This document shows, piece by piece, positions 32,567-40,750 of a stretch of 64,000 bases of DNA (the first letter of the stretch is position 1; each line of letters begins with the position of its first letter). The position numbers and the translations under genes were made by a program. Source of the DNA: CAMUQR01 sp963516005 (GTDB lineage: Bacteria > Patescibacteriota > Saccharimonadia > Saccharimonadales > Saccharimonadaceae); contig CAUPYP010000002.1 of assembly GCA_963516005.1 (NCBI GenBank), forward strand, positions 1 through 64,000. Direction: 5' to 3'. Under the pieces are notes generated by a model that was given only the letters and a program-made list of their open reading frames with translations, did not search any database and had not been told where the DNA came from.

Positions 32567-32600
32567 AAAAACACCAAGATGACAATATCTTGGTGTTTTT
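32567..32600. terminator. Terminator after the FN3/DUF5011 surface protein
   Basis: AAAAACACCAAGAT-GACAAT-ATCTTGGTGTTTTT, a perfect 14-bp stem. It isolates the 30-codon gene from the 1055-residue gene upstream. Confidence 0.9.
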
Positions 32601-32623
32601 CAGATTTAATGCTAATTGAGTGA

Positions 32624-35600
32624 TTATTTGCGATGCTTTTTCTTTATTAAGATTACCGCTACAGTCGTCAATCCAGCAACCACAATCGCTACAATTACGA
32701 TAAAGATTTTATTATCTTGAGGCCCATAACCAGAATTTGGCAAACCAGTAGCAATCGAAGTATTCGCTGGTTGTGGGTTGGTTTGCTGATGAATCGGTGG
32801 AGTTGGCGGGGTCGGTGGAGTCGGTGGCGCCGTCAAACGAGTCTGAATTTGCACTGGATTAGATTGACCAACGGCATTGACCGCACGAATTTGAATATCG
32901 TATTCAATACCATATTCCAAGTTATTCAATAGATAATGTGTATCATTTACCAACTGAGGCATATTCGTCCAGTTGGTTTGATTTGATGGTTTGTAAGCGA
33001 TTTGATAGCCAGTAATTGGTGAACCACCGTTATGAGCTGGTGCCTGCCAAGTCAGATTTAGTTGTTTCGAGTATTGAACTTGACTAGCCTGCAATCCAGT
33101 CGGACTTGGAGTGACTGTCTGTGTGACTGTAATGGTTCGACTTGCCACGGCTAGATTATTAGCACTATCTTGCACGTGATAGACAATCAGATAGTTGCCA
33201 AGAGCGTGCGTATTAACTGTGCCGGTGTAGAAAATCCTATTCGTGATAGTACCATCTTGGTTGTCAGTCGCAGTCACGCCCTGCATCGGATCAAAACTCG
33301 AAGCGAAATCGATTGTTAAGTTCGTTGCACCTTGAATGGTTGGTGCGGTTTGATCACGAACCAGAATATTCTGAACGATAGCTGGCGTCGAAGGGCCAAT
33401 ATTATTGATTGCCCGCACTTGAATATCATAGAATTGACCGAAATTCAGACCCGACAAAGTCGCACTAGTCTGTGTCAAAGGCGTTGTATCAGAGTTGTTA
33501 TAAACTTGCCAAGCAGTATCTTGATGGCGTTTATATTCGAGCTGATAACCGCGCAAAGGACCGTTGACCGTAGCCGGAACTTGCCAAGACACCTGAATGG
33601 AGTTGGTCGCGCCAGATTGACTAGCGGTGAGATTTTGTGGTGAGGTTGGGGTTTGTGACAGCACAGTCACACGACGATTAATAATCGTACGATTACCTGA
33701 TGAATCCTGCACAAAATACACTACAGTATAACTAGCAACTTGTGCCGTATTGACCGTATCGCCATATACTGAGATGTTAGTAATATTACCATCGACATTG
33801 TCCACTGCCGTCACACCAGCCAATGGATCAAAAGTAGCATTTTGGTTAACAGTAGTTTCTTGGACACCATGCAAGACTGGCGCAGTCGTGTCTTTAATAT
33901 TAACATTCTGGACAAATGCCGCTTGCGAAGTACCAGCCTGGTTAGTAGCTACCAGACGAAAATCGTAGTTAGCCTTGTAAGTGAGATTTGGGACGGTAAA
34001 AGTCAAATCTGTTGCCGTTGTCGAAAGCGTGTTTGTACCGGCAACTTCGATATATTGGTTATCAGGTTGACCAGACAACTTATAATACAGACGATAGCTA
34101 GTTAGTTGTGAACTACCCTCGTTAGCGGGACGTTTCCAATTAAGACGCACTTGATTTAGCGAATCAGTCGCACTCGGAATAGTTGGGTGTGACTGAGTGA
34201 TTTGAGTTGCGGTTAAGTTTTGAGGAGCTGACGGCACTAATTCACCCGAGAAGCTAACTTCACGTAGTTCGACTTGCTTACTACCGTTCGAAACTAGGAA
34301 CGCACGCCAGCGAAAATCACCACCAGTTGAAGTTAGCGAGTTTAAGTTCGCGTTAATCACCGAAGCGGGATTAGCCTGAGTCTCTGGAAAAGTCACATCT
34401 GGTAAAATGGCGGTGGCGATACTGGTAGTATCATTACCTTGCAACACCCGAGTATGATTAACTTCCACCCAAGAAGTGCCATTCCACCACAACCAAGTCT
34501 GGCCATTATTAATCGAAATCTGGTAACGAACTTCTTGCTCAGTTGTATTTGCGCCAAGAGTGTTAGTAAACGACAGTGCCTTACCATCAAAATGATGTGG
34601 ATAAGCACTATGAATCACGGGAGCTGCCCATGAGTAAGTTGGCTGAGCGCCAATTACGCGTACCTCAATGTCATCCATTAAGGTTTCATAGCGATCGTCC
34701 AAACCACCATTGACAGTTATGTCGATATAAGTACGACGTGTACCAATCTCAAACTTATTGTTGTTATTAACACGATCAGTTAAAGTACCGGTAATAGTCG
34801 CACTAAACGGAACCCAAGTTGTGTCACTATTTGGAAGAGCAGTCGTCATGTAACTAGTTGGAGCCTGGCCTTGCACACCAGTAATTTGTGTTACACCCAG
34901 ACGAATTCGGTTTTTGATCTCATCAGGAATTTTGCAGTTAGTGTATATGCTATTACCATCAGCAACTGAGAAAAAACCATCACTTAGAGTTACATAACCA
35001 CTAGCACGGCATTCAAGAATAGCGTCTGGGATACCACCAGTATAGCCATTGTAATAGAGCATAACACTACGGTTCCACCCCACACCACCGTTCGCCCAAG
35101 TGGCTAGGTTAGCCCCAGCCACCGTAATACGCCCCGGTTCAACGCTAGTAATAGTTGCGACATCACCTTGACGAGTCTTTTGGCGCCAATGTGGTGCTTC
35201 ATCAACTCCTGAGGTTGCCCAAGCAGCAATTTCGGCACGACCGAGTAAACCAGGTTTAGCAGATTTAATTTTACCAGTCACCTGATAAGTAAAATTATGG
35301 TTAATTGGTAAATATTTAGTAGTTAATAGATGATGACTTCCTTGTCCACCCTTAAACTTGTAGACTTTGTTGTTAGGATTCTGTGGATCAATCACAATAC
35401 TAGTGCGAGTCGGATCGTAAACTCTGAACGCATCGTTAATATCAGCTTCATCAGCCGTTAAACGAAAAGAGGTTGGCAATACCGCTAACTTGGCGCTGTT
35501 AGGGGTGATATCAATTTCAGTTGCATTATATCGATAATGATCGAGGTGAGCGAAATTCCAAGTTGCTTGATTAGGAGCGGCGTTAGTAGATTGTTGGCGT

Positions 35601-35791
35601 TTAATATTCGACACAATTGGAATCAACGCCACGATAAACATCATCGCCAACAACACTGGAATAGTTTTCGTTTCGGTAATGATATATTTGACTGAAATCC
35701 GCGAGCTTTTGAGCGGTTTTTGTGTCTTATTAGCACTAACTTGTGCTGATGCTCTATTTGATCTTTTTTTGTTAATAAAATCCAACATCAT
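32624..35791 (-). CDS. Giant surface protein with FN3 and DUF5011 domains and an LPNSG anchor
   Basis: 1055 residues. A basic N-terminus and one helix (about 37-57, ending MFIVALIPIVSNIK) lead into a beta-rich region (about 70-510). Alternating domains follow: FN3 (about 518-625), DUF5011-like Ig (632-708, with DNVDGNIT), FN3 (713-808), DUF5011 (813-893, DNQDGTIT), FN3 (895-982), then a Pro-rich linker with PPTPPTPP. LPNSG at about 1016-1020, a helix and KKKHRK resemble a sortase-type anchor. GGGGAGATG precedes the first ATG. The likely role is host or surface adhesion, by architecture. No sortase gene is in the window. Confidence 0.88.
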   Translation of the reverse strand: MMLDFINKKRSNRASAQVSANKTQKPLKSSRISVKYIITETKTIPVLLAMMFIVALIPIVSNIKRQQSTNAAPNQATWNFAHLDHYRYNATEIDITPNSAKLAVLPTSFRLTADEADINDAFRVYDPTRTSIVIDPQNPNNKVYKFKGGQGSHHLLTTKYLPINHNFTYQVTGKIKSAKPGLLGRAEIAAWATSGVDEAPHWRQKTRQGDVATITSVEPGRITVAGANLATWANGGVGWNRSVMLYYNGYTGGIPDAILECRASGYVTLSDGFFSVADGNSIYTNCKIPDEIKNRIRLGVTQITGVQGQAPTSYMTTALPNSDTTWVPFSATITGTLTDRVNNNNKFEIGTRRTYIDITVNGGLDDRYETLMDDIEVRVIGAQPTYSWAAPVIHSAYPHHFDGKALSFTNTLGANTTEQEVRYQISINNGQTWLWWNGTSWVEVNHTRVLQGNDTTSIATAILPDVTFPETQANPASVINANLNSLTSTGGDFRWRAFLVSNGSKQVELREVSFSGELVPSAPQNLTATQITQSHPTIPSATDSLNQVRLNWKRPANEGSSQLTSYRLYYKLSGQPDNQYIEVAGTNTLSTTATDLTFTVPNLTYKANYDFRLVATNQAGTSQAAFVQNVNIKDTTAPVLHGVQETTVNQNATFDPLAGVTAVDNVDGNITNISVYGDTVNTAQVASYTVVYFVQDSSGNRTIINRRVTVLSQTPTSPQNLTASQSGATNSIQVSWQVPATVNGPLRGYQLEYKRHQDTAWQVYNNSDTTPLTQTSATLSGLNFGQFYDIQVRAINNIGPSTPAIVQNILVRDQTAPTIQGATNLTIDFASSFDPMQGVTATDNQDGTITNRIFYTGTVNTHALGNYLIVYHVQDSANNLAVASRTITVTQTVTPSPTGLQASQVQYSKQLNLTWQAPAHNGGSPITGYQIAYKPSNQTNWTNMPQLVNDTHYLLNNLEYGIEYDIQIRAVNAVGQSNPVQIQTRLTAPPTPPTPPTPPIHQQTNPQPANTSIATGLPNSGYGPQDNKIFIVIVAIVVAGLTTVAVILIKKKHRK

Positions 35792-35825
35792 CTCCCCTTT
35801 TTTTTGATAATTACACTTAAGTAAT

Positions 35826-35837
35826 ATTTTAACATAA
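35826..35837 (-). promoter_or_regulatory. Extended -10 promoter of the surface protein gene
   Basis: TTATGT-TAAAAT on the minus strand, with TTTACC as a possible -35 at a 17-base distance from the -10. Confidence 0.55.
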
Positions 35838-35859
35838 GCGTATTATTAGGTAAAGTATC

Positions 35860-35908
35860 GATTCTAGAAATTGTTGTTTTTTATACAACATTATTCCTTT
35901 CTAGAATC
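35860..35908. repeat. Nested inverted repeat downstream of the arc operon
   Basis: Outer arms GATTCTAGAAA (35860-35870) and TTTCTAGAATC (35898-35908) are perfect. An inner hairpin TGTTGT/ACAACA (872-877 with 885-890) lies inside. It may end the arc transcript or be a regulatory or processing element; there is no clean U-tract. Confidence 0.55.
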
Positions 35909-35917
35909 TAACTATAT

Positions 35918-36856
35918 CTAATTCGTAATTTTCGTACCAGTTAAGCCATTAATGGCATCAAGTGCGCCCTCTGGCGTAGTGATAATCGCTTGGCGACCGC
36001 CACCAGTTGACACGAATTTAATCGACGCTTCAACTTTTGGCAACATACTACCAGGTGCAAATTGCCCTTCGGCGATATATTGACGCGCTTGGTCAAGAGT
36101 CATTTGGCTGATTGACTGCTCGTCAGGTTGACCGTAATTGATCTTAATCGTGTCCACCGCCGTCAAAATCAGGAGTATATCAGCGTCAATGATTTCCGCT
36201 AACTTAGCGGCAGCGAAATCTTTATCGATGACCGCCTCAAGTCCGACTAACTTATCGTCCTTATAGTAAACGGGAATACCGCCACCACCAGCTGCGATCA
36301 AAATTGCTTGGTTATCAAGTGCCATTTTTACCAAATCAGATTCAACGATATCAATTGGTGCTGGCGAAGGTACAACCTTGCGCCAACCACGACCGGCGTC
36401 TTCTTTAACCGTAAAACCACGCTCAGTTGCCAGTTTTTTAGCTTCTTCTTCGCTATAAAACGGACCGATTGGCTTGGTTGGATTAGAAAATGCTGGATCG
36501 TTTGGATCAACTAGCACTTGCGTCACCATGGCGGCCACTGGTTTATTAATACTTAAAGCTTGAAAATTATTAAAGAAAGCGTTTTGGAGCCAATAGCCAA
36601 TTTGTCCTTGACTCATCGCTCCACAGGTATCAACAGGCATAGTCGGAGTTTTTTCGGTATTAATCGCTTCTTCATGCAGGATAATATTGCCAATTTGTGG
36701 ACCATTACCATGTACTACGGCCAGTTCGTGACCGGCTTGCACTAAACGCGCCAACAAACCAGCAGTTTGATTAGCGACTTGTTGTTGAGCAGTGGCAGTT
36801 GCCTTGCCGTCAAGCGACAAGGCATTACCACCGAGAGCGACTACGATACGAGTCAC
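35918..36856 (-). CDS. arcC: Carbamate kinase
   Basis: A 312-residue amino-acid-kinase-fold enzyme that transfers phosphate from carbamoyl phosphate to ADP, the ATP-yielding step of the arginine deiminase pathway. It opens RIVVALGGNALSLDGK, has VVHGNGPQIGNI, an AAGGGGIPVYY loop and a DKDFAAAKLAEIIDAD segment, all canonical. It is last of four arc genes and its start overlaps the arcD stop by one base. Confidence 0.96.
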   Translation of the reverse strand: MTRIVVALGGNALSLDGKATATAQQQVANQTAGLLARLVQAGHELAVVHGNGPQIGNIILHEEAINTEKTPTMPVDTCGAMSQGQIGYWLQNAFFNNFQALSINKPVAAMVTQVLVDPNDPAFSNPTKPIGPFYSEEEAKKLATERGFTVKEDAGRGWRKVVPSPAPIDIVESDLVKMALDNQAILIAAGGGGIPVYYKDDKLVGLEAVIDKDFAAAKLAEIIDADILLILTAVDTIKINYGQPDEQSISQMTLDQARQYIAEGQFAPGSMLPKVEASIKFVSTGGGRQAIITTPEGALDAINGLTGTKITN

Positions 36857-38412
36857 TACATTACCCCCATTAAGAAGATTACCACCACACTAATCAAGGC
36901 AAAAATAGCCATAATTGGAGCAACACGCTTCAACCAGTTCTTATACGGCACGCCCGCTAAAGCCAAACCAGCTAACAGTGAAGCAATAGTTGGTGCCATC
37001 ATGTTCAGCAAACCAGATGCAGTTGCGAAGGCCACCACCATAGCTTCTTTGCTGGAGTGGACCAGGTCAGCCACTGGCGCAATCACCGGCATAGTTGCCG
37101 CTGCCAAACCAGATGACGATGGAATAATAAATGACATTGGCAGGTAGAACAAATAAGCCAAGATGCCAACTAGACCGCCACCGACGTTCTTAAGAGCTTC
37201 TTCACCCCAGTGAATAATTGTATCTTGGATACCACCAGCTTGCATAACCACTGATACAGCTGCGGCAACGGCAATAATCAGAGCCACGCTCAGTAGATCG
37301 GCCACGCCAGCGATGAAAGTATCGGTGATAGAAACTTCTTGTTTGGCAAAATCTTTAGCATAAATTGCTGCGATAATAGCAGTTGAAATCAAGAACAGAG
37401 CTGAAATCTCGTTAAAGTACCATTCACCAAATGGCACATTATGTGACATTCCGAAAATCGCACCGATAATTGGCAGATCTGACAGATATTTGTGAATATC
37501 TTGGAACAAAGTAATCTCAAAATTACGCCATGGAATCAGCGAAATAATCATCACTAAGAAAGTCAGCGCAAAAATCGCCATAATAGCTTTACGCGAACCA
37601 GTGTATTCTGGCACACTACTCATATCAAGCGCTTTAACTGATGGTTTGCCGACCGAGTCTTCTTTATAAGCACCGGCTTTTACCTTCGCAGCGTAGCGCA
37701 TCACGAAGATAATCGCAGCGATTAGTGACAGAACCATAATCAATGCCTGAACACCTAGAATCTTACCTAGCTCCACACCCGCTGATTTAGCAGCGATACC
37801 GGTTGAGAATGGGTTAATGGTTGACGCCATCACACCAACACCGCCACCAAGGACGATGACCATTACCGCTGTCATGGCATTATAGCCAGCTGCCAGCATA
37901 ATTGGCACAACTAGCGCGTAAAAGGCCACAGCTTCTTCTTGCATACCATAAGTAGTACCACCAATTGCGAAGAGAATCATCAAGATTGGGATGAGCCATT
38001 TCTCTTTGCCTTTCATTTTCTTCAGCAGACTGCCAAGTGCAGCGTCGAGTGCGCCAGTTTTCATTACCACGCCCAAGAAACCACCCAAGATTAAGACGAA
38101 GACAATCACATCAAGTTTTTCGGTCATGCCTTTGATTGGTGAAATAAAGACGTCCCAAGCTCCCTGACGTCGATCGGTTGTCGTTTCCTCACCGGTCTTT
38201 TCGTCTTTAGTTGTTTCGACTTTTTCGGTCGATTTGTAGCTACCTGCTTCACGGATTTCCTTAGAGGAATCGTTTGGATCAGGAATCATGTTATATTTAC
38301 CTGAAGGAATAATCCAGGTCAAAGCAGCCATCAACGCGATAATTATAAATAGCGTGCTGAAAGCTGAAGGCATTTTAAATGCTTTCTTTTTTGGCTTATC
38401 ATCTGTAGCCAT
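36856..38412 (-). CDS. arcD: YfcC-type transporter in the arc operon (arginine/ornithine exchange likely)
   Basis: 518 residues with about 12 helices, of the YfcC/DcuC (C4-dicarboxylate anaerobic carrier-like) superfamily: ALTWIIPSGKYNMI after the first helix, a charged loop rich in Lys/Glu/Thr, and a C-terminal half with SFIIPSSSGLAAATMPVIAP. It is not the APC-family ArcD of pseudomonads, but YfcC-type carriers are found in arc operons of several Gram-positive bacteria and are thought to exchange arginine for ornithine. Substrate is inferred from the operon position between arcB and arcC. Confidence 0.85.
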   Translation of the reverse strand: MATDDKPKKKAFKMPSAFSTLFIIIALMAALTWIIPSGKYNMIPDPNDSSKEIREAGSYKSTEKVETTKDEKTGEETTTDRRQGAWDVFISPIKGMTEKLDVIVFVLILGGFLGVVMKTGALDAALGSLLKKMKGKEKWLIPILMILFAIGGTTYGMQEEAVAFYALVVPIMLAAGYNAMTAVMVIVLGGGVGVMASTINPFSTGIAAKSAGVELGKILGVQALIMVLSLIAAIIFVMRYAAKVKAGAYKEDSVGKPSVKALDMSSVPEYTGSRKAIMAIFALTFLVMIISLIPWRNFEITLFQDIHKYLSDLPIIGAIFGMSHNVPFGEWYFNEISALFLISTAIIAAIYAKDFAKQEVSITDTFIAGVADLLSVALIIAVAAAVSVVMQAGGIQDTIIHWGEEALKNVGGGLVGILAYLFYLPMSFIIPSSSGLAAATMPVIAPVADLVHSSKEAMVVAFATASGLLNMMAPTIASLLAGLALAGVPYKNWLKRVAPIMAIFALISVVVIFLMGVM

Positions 38413-38441
38413 ATCTTATCCTTTCTTTTGTTGTTGTCGCT

Positions 38442-39434
38442 CTAGATTGTTAGAGCCATAATTGCTTCAATCGTATAAATCCGATTTTCCGCTTGATCAA
38501 ACACCACGCTAGCTGGCGAACGGAAGACTTCGTCTGACACTTCCATCTCAGTTAACCCGTGCTGTTCAAACACTTGTTTACCAAAAATCGTTTCTTTGTC
38601 ATGAAAAGCTGGCAGACAGTGCAAGAATTTAACATCGGCATTGCCGGTGGCTGTCATCAGCTCTCGATTGACTTGATACGCTTTTAGTAAACCAATTCGT
38701 TCGGCGAATTTATCCTCCTCGCCCATGGAGACCCACACGTCAGTATAAACGGCATCAACGCCAGCTACTGCTTGTTTTGGGTTATCGGTAATGGTGATTG
38801 ACGCACCGGTTTTGTATTTAGCAATCAAAGCTTTAGCTTCTTCTACTAAAGCTGGCTCCGGAAATAGTTCCTTCGGTGAGCCAATGCGGAAATCCAGTCC
38901 CATCAGCGCCGCAGCAAACATCAAAGTATTAGCCACATTGTTGCGACCATCACCAACATAAGCAAGGCGCGCACCTTTTAGGAAACCAAGATTTTCTTCA
39001 ATCGTCATCAAATCCGCCAAGCCTTGAGTTGGGTGAAACTTATCAGTCAAGCCATTCCAAACTGGCACACCAGAGTGCTTAGCAAGCATTTCAACCGTTT
39101 TGTGATCAAAACCACGGAACTCAATACCGTCAAACATCCGACCCAACACCTTAGCAGTGTCTTCGACTGATTCTTTTTTACCCAGCTGAATGTCATCTTT
39201 ACCAAGATATTCAGCATGAATACCAAGGTCGTGCGCTCCCGTCACAAAAGCGCAACGGGTTCGCGTAGAAGTTTTTTCAAACAGCAGGGCAATGTTTTTG
39301 CCTTCATGAATGCGGTTTGGCACGCCTGTGTATTTATTTTTCTTGAACTGAATAGCAGTATCAAGCATCAGGCGAATTTGCCGTGGACTAAAGTCCTTCA
39401 GCGCCAAAAAAGACTTACCTTTCAGATTCAACAT
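38442..39434 (-). CDS. arcB: Ornithine carbamoyltransferase, catabolic
   Basis: 330 residues. The carbamoyl-phosphate site is FEKTSTRTRCAF and the ornithine-side motif is FLHCLPAFHD, with VWNGLTDKFHPTQGLADLMT between them. In this operon it runs in the direction citrulline + phosphate to ornithine + carbamoyl phosphate. It starts one base inside the arcA stop. Length is standard and no key residue is missing. Confidence 0.96.
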   Translation of the reverse strand: MLNLKGKSFLALKDFSPRQIRLMLDTAIQFKKNKYTGVPNRIHEGKNIALLFEKTSTRTRCAFVTGAHDLGIHAEYLGKDDIQLGKKESVEDTAKVLGRMFDGIEFRGFDHKTVEMLAKHSGVPVWNGLTDKFHPTQGLADLMTIEENLGFLKGARLAYVGDGRNNVANTLMFAAALMGLDFRIGSPKELFPEPALVEEAKALIAKYKTGASITITDNPKQAVAGVDAVYTDVWVSMGEEDKFAERIGLLKAYQVNRELMTATGNADVKFLHCLPAFHDKETIFGKQVFEQHGLTEMEVSDEVFRSPASVVFDQAENRIYTIEAIMALTI

Positions 39435-40669
39435 TAAATCTCCTCTCGTACTAGTGGCATTGACATACAGCGTGGACCACCGCGACCGCGACCAAGCTCT
39501 GCACCGACGATTTCGATAACTTTAACGCCAGCACGACGCAGTGCTTCATTAGTGACGTAGTTGCGTGCGTAAGTCACTACTACGCCTGGAGCAATTGCTA
39601 AGGTGTTTGAACCATCATTCCATTGCTCACGCGCAGCTGCGATCATATCGCCATCACCACATTGAATCAGGTGAATTTCTGGCACACCGAGAACATCTTG
39701 CAAGACTTGTTTGAGGTCTTGTTGGTAAGTGATGTGATAACCAACTTGGTTGTCGGCTTTTTCCATGATGTAAATATCTAATTTACCACCGTCGGTCAAG
39801 ATTTCGGGGTGAATTGAGAATTTATCGTAGTCAATCATTGTAAACACCGTATCAAGGTGCATAAAAGCACGCTTTGATGGGATCTTCATCGCCACAACTC
39901 GTTTGAAATCCGATTCACGGAGGAGTTTTGAGGCAATTTTTTCGATAGCTTCAACTTCGGTACGCTCACTGATACCAATTGCCAAGGTGTCTTTATTTAA
40001 TACTAATTCGTCACCACCTTCTACTGAGAAGCGGTTATTGCGGTTATACCACATTGGCACATGCGCATCACGGAAACGTGGGTGATAATTGAGAATATAT
40101 TCCATGAATAGCGACTCACGGCGACGAGCTGGCCAGTGCATTTTGTTAACGCTGACGCCATTACCGATAGCAGCTGCTGGGTCACGAGTGAAATACAAGT
40201 TTGGCATTGGATCCAAATAGAACGGATATTCATCAACCATATAATGATGAAGTTGCTTGTTCTCTGGTTCCATGACACTAACTTCTTCTTTTTTGACACC
40301 AGCCATGATTTTGCGCACCATCGCTAAAGTATCCATATTACCGAGATAATTAATAATCGCTTCGGTTGAGTAACCATCATCTTGCTTCGACGCGCGAACC
40401 ATTTCTTTTAAGAATTGCCACTTAATTTCTTCGGTATAAAGCGCTTCAGCGACTAGTTGGTCGAGATACAACACCTCAACACCATTATCACGCAAGACTT
40501 GCGCAAAAGCATCGTGCTCCTCCTGTGCCTTTTTTAAGAATGGCACATCGTCGAACAGCATTCGACCCATATATTCTGGTGTTAAAGCTTCTAATTCTTC
40601 GCCTGGACGATGCAACATAACTGTTTTTAAGCGTCCAATTTCTGAATTAACGCGAATTGGTTGATCCAT
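39434..40669 (-). CDS. arcA: Arginine deiminase
   Basis: 411 residues. Guanidino-group hydrolase motifs are complete: FSVEGGDELVL (Glu/Asp), FMHLDTVFTMID (His), and the nucleophile Cys in GRGGPRCMSMPL near the C-terminus. It converts arginine to citrulline and ammonia. It is first gene of the arc operon, with AAGGGGAG 9 bases before ATG and an extended -10 promoter about 45 bases upstream. No ArcR/ArgR gene is present in the window. Confidence 0.97.
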   Translation of the reverse strand: MDQPIRVNSEIGRLKTVMLHRPGEELEALTPEYMGRMLFDDVPFLKKAQEEHDAFAQVLRDNGVEVLYLDQLVAEALYTEEIKWQFLKEMVRASKQDDGYSTEAIINYLGNMDTLAMVRKIMAGVKKEEVSVMEPENKQLHHYMVDEYPFYLDPMPNLYFTRDPAAAIGNGVSVNKMHWPARRRESLFMEYILNYHPRFRDAHVPMWYNRNNRFSVEGGDELVLNKDTLAIGISERTEVEAIEKIASKLLRESDFKRVVAMKIPSKRAFMHLDTVFTMIDYDKFSIHPEILTDGGKLDIYIMEKADNQVGYHITYQQDLKQVLQDVLGVPEIHLIQCGDGDMIAAAREQWNDGSNTLAIAPGVVVTYARNYVTNEALRRAGVKVIEIVGAELGRGRGGPRCMSMPLVREEI

Positions 40670-40713
40670 TTTTGTTATTCTCCCCTTTTTAAATTAAAAG
40701 ATATACACTATCA

Positions 40714-40725
40714 TTTATAGCATAA
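40714..40725 (-). promoter_or_regulatory. Extended -10 promoter of the arc operon
   Basis: TTATGC-TATAAA on the minus strand, same form as four other promoters in the window. Confidence 0.55.
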
Positions 40726-40750
40726 GCATTATAAAAAGACAAATCTTTAA

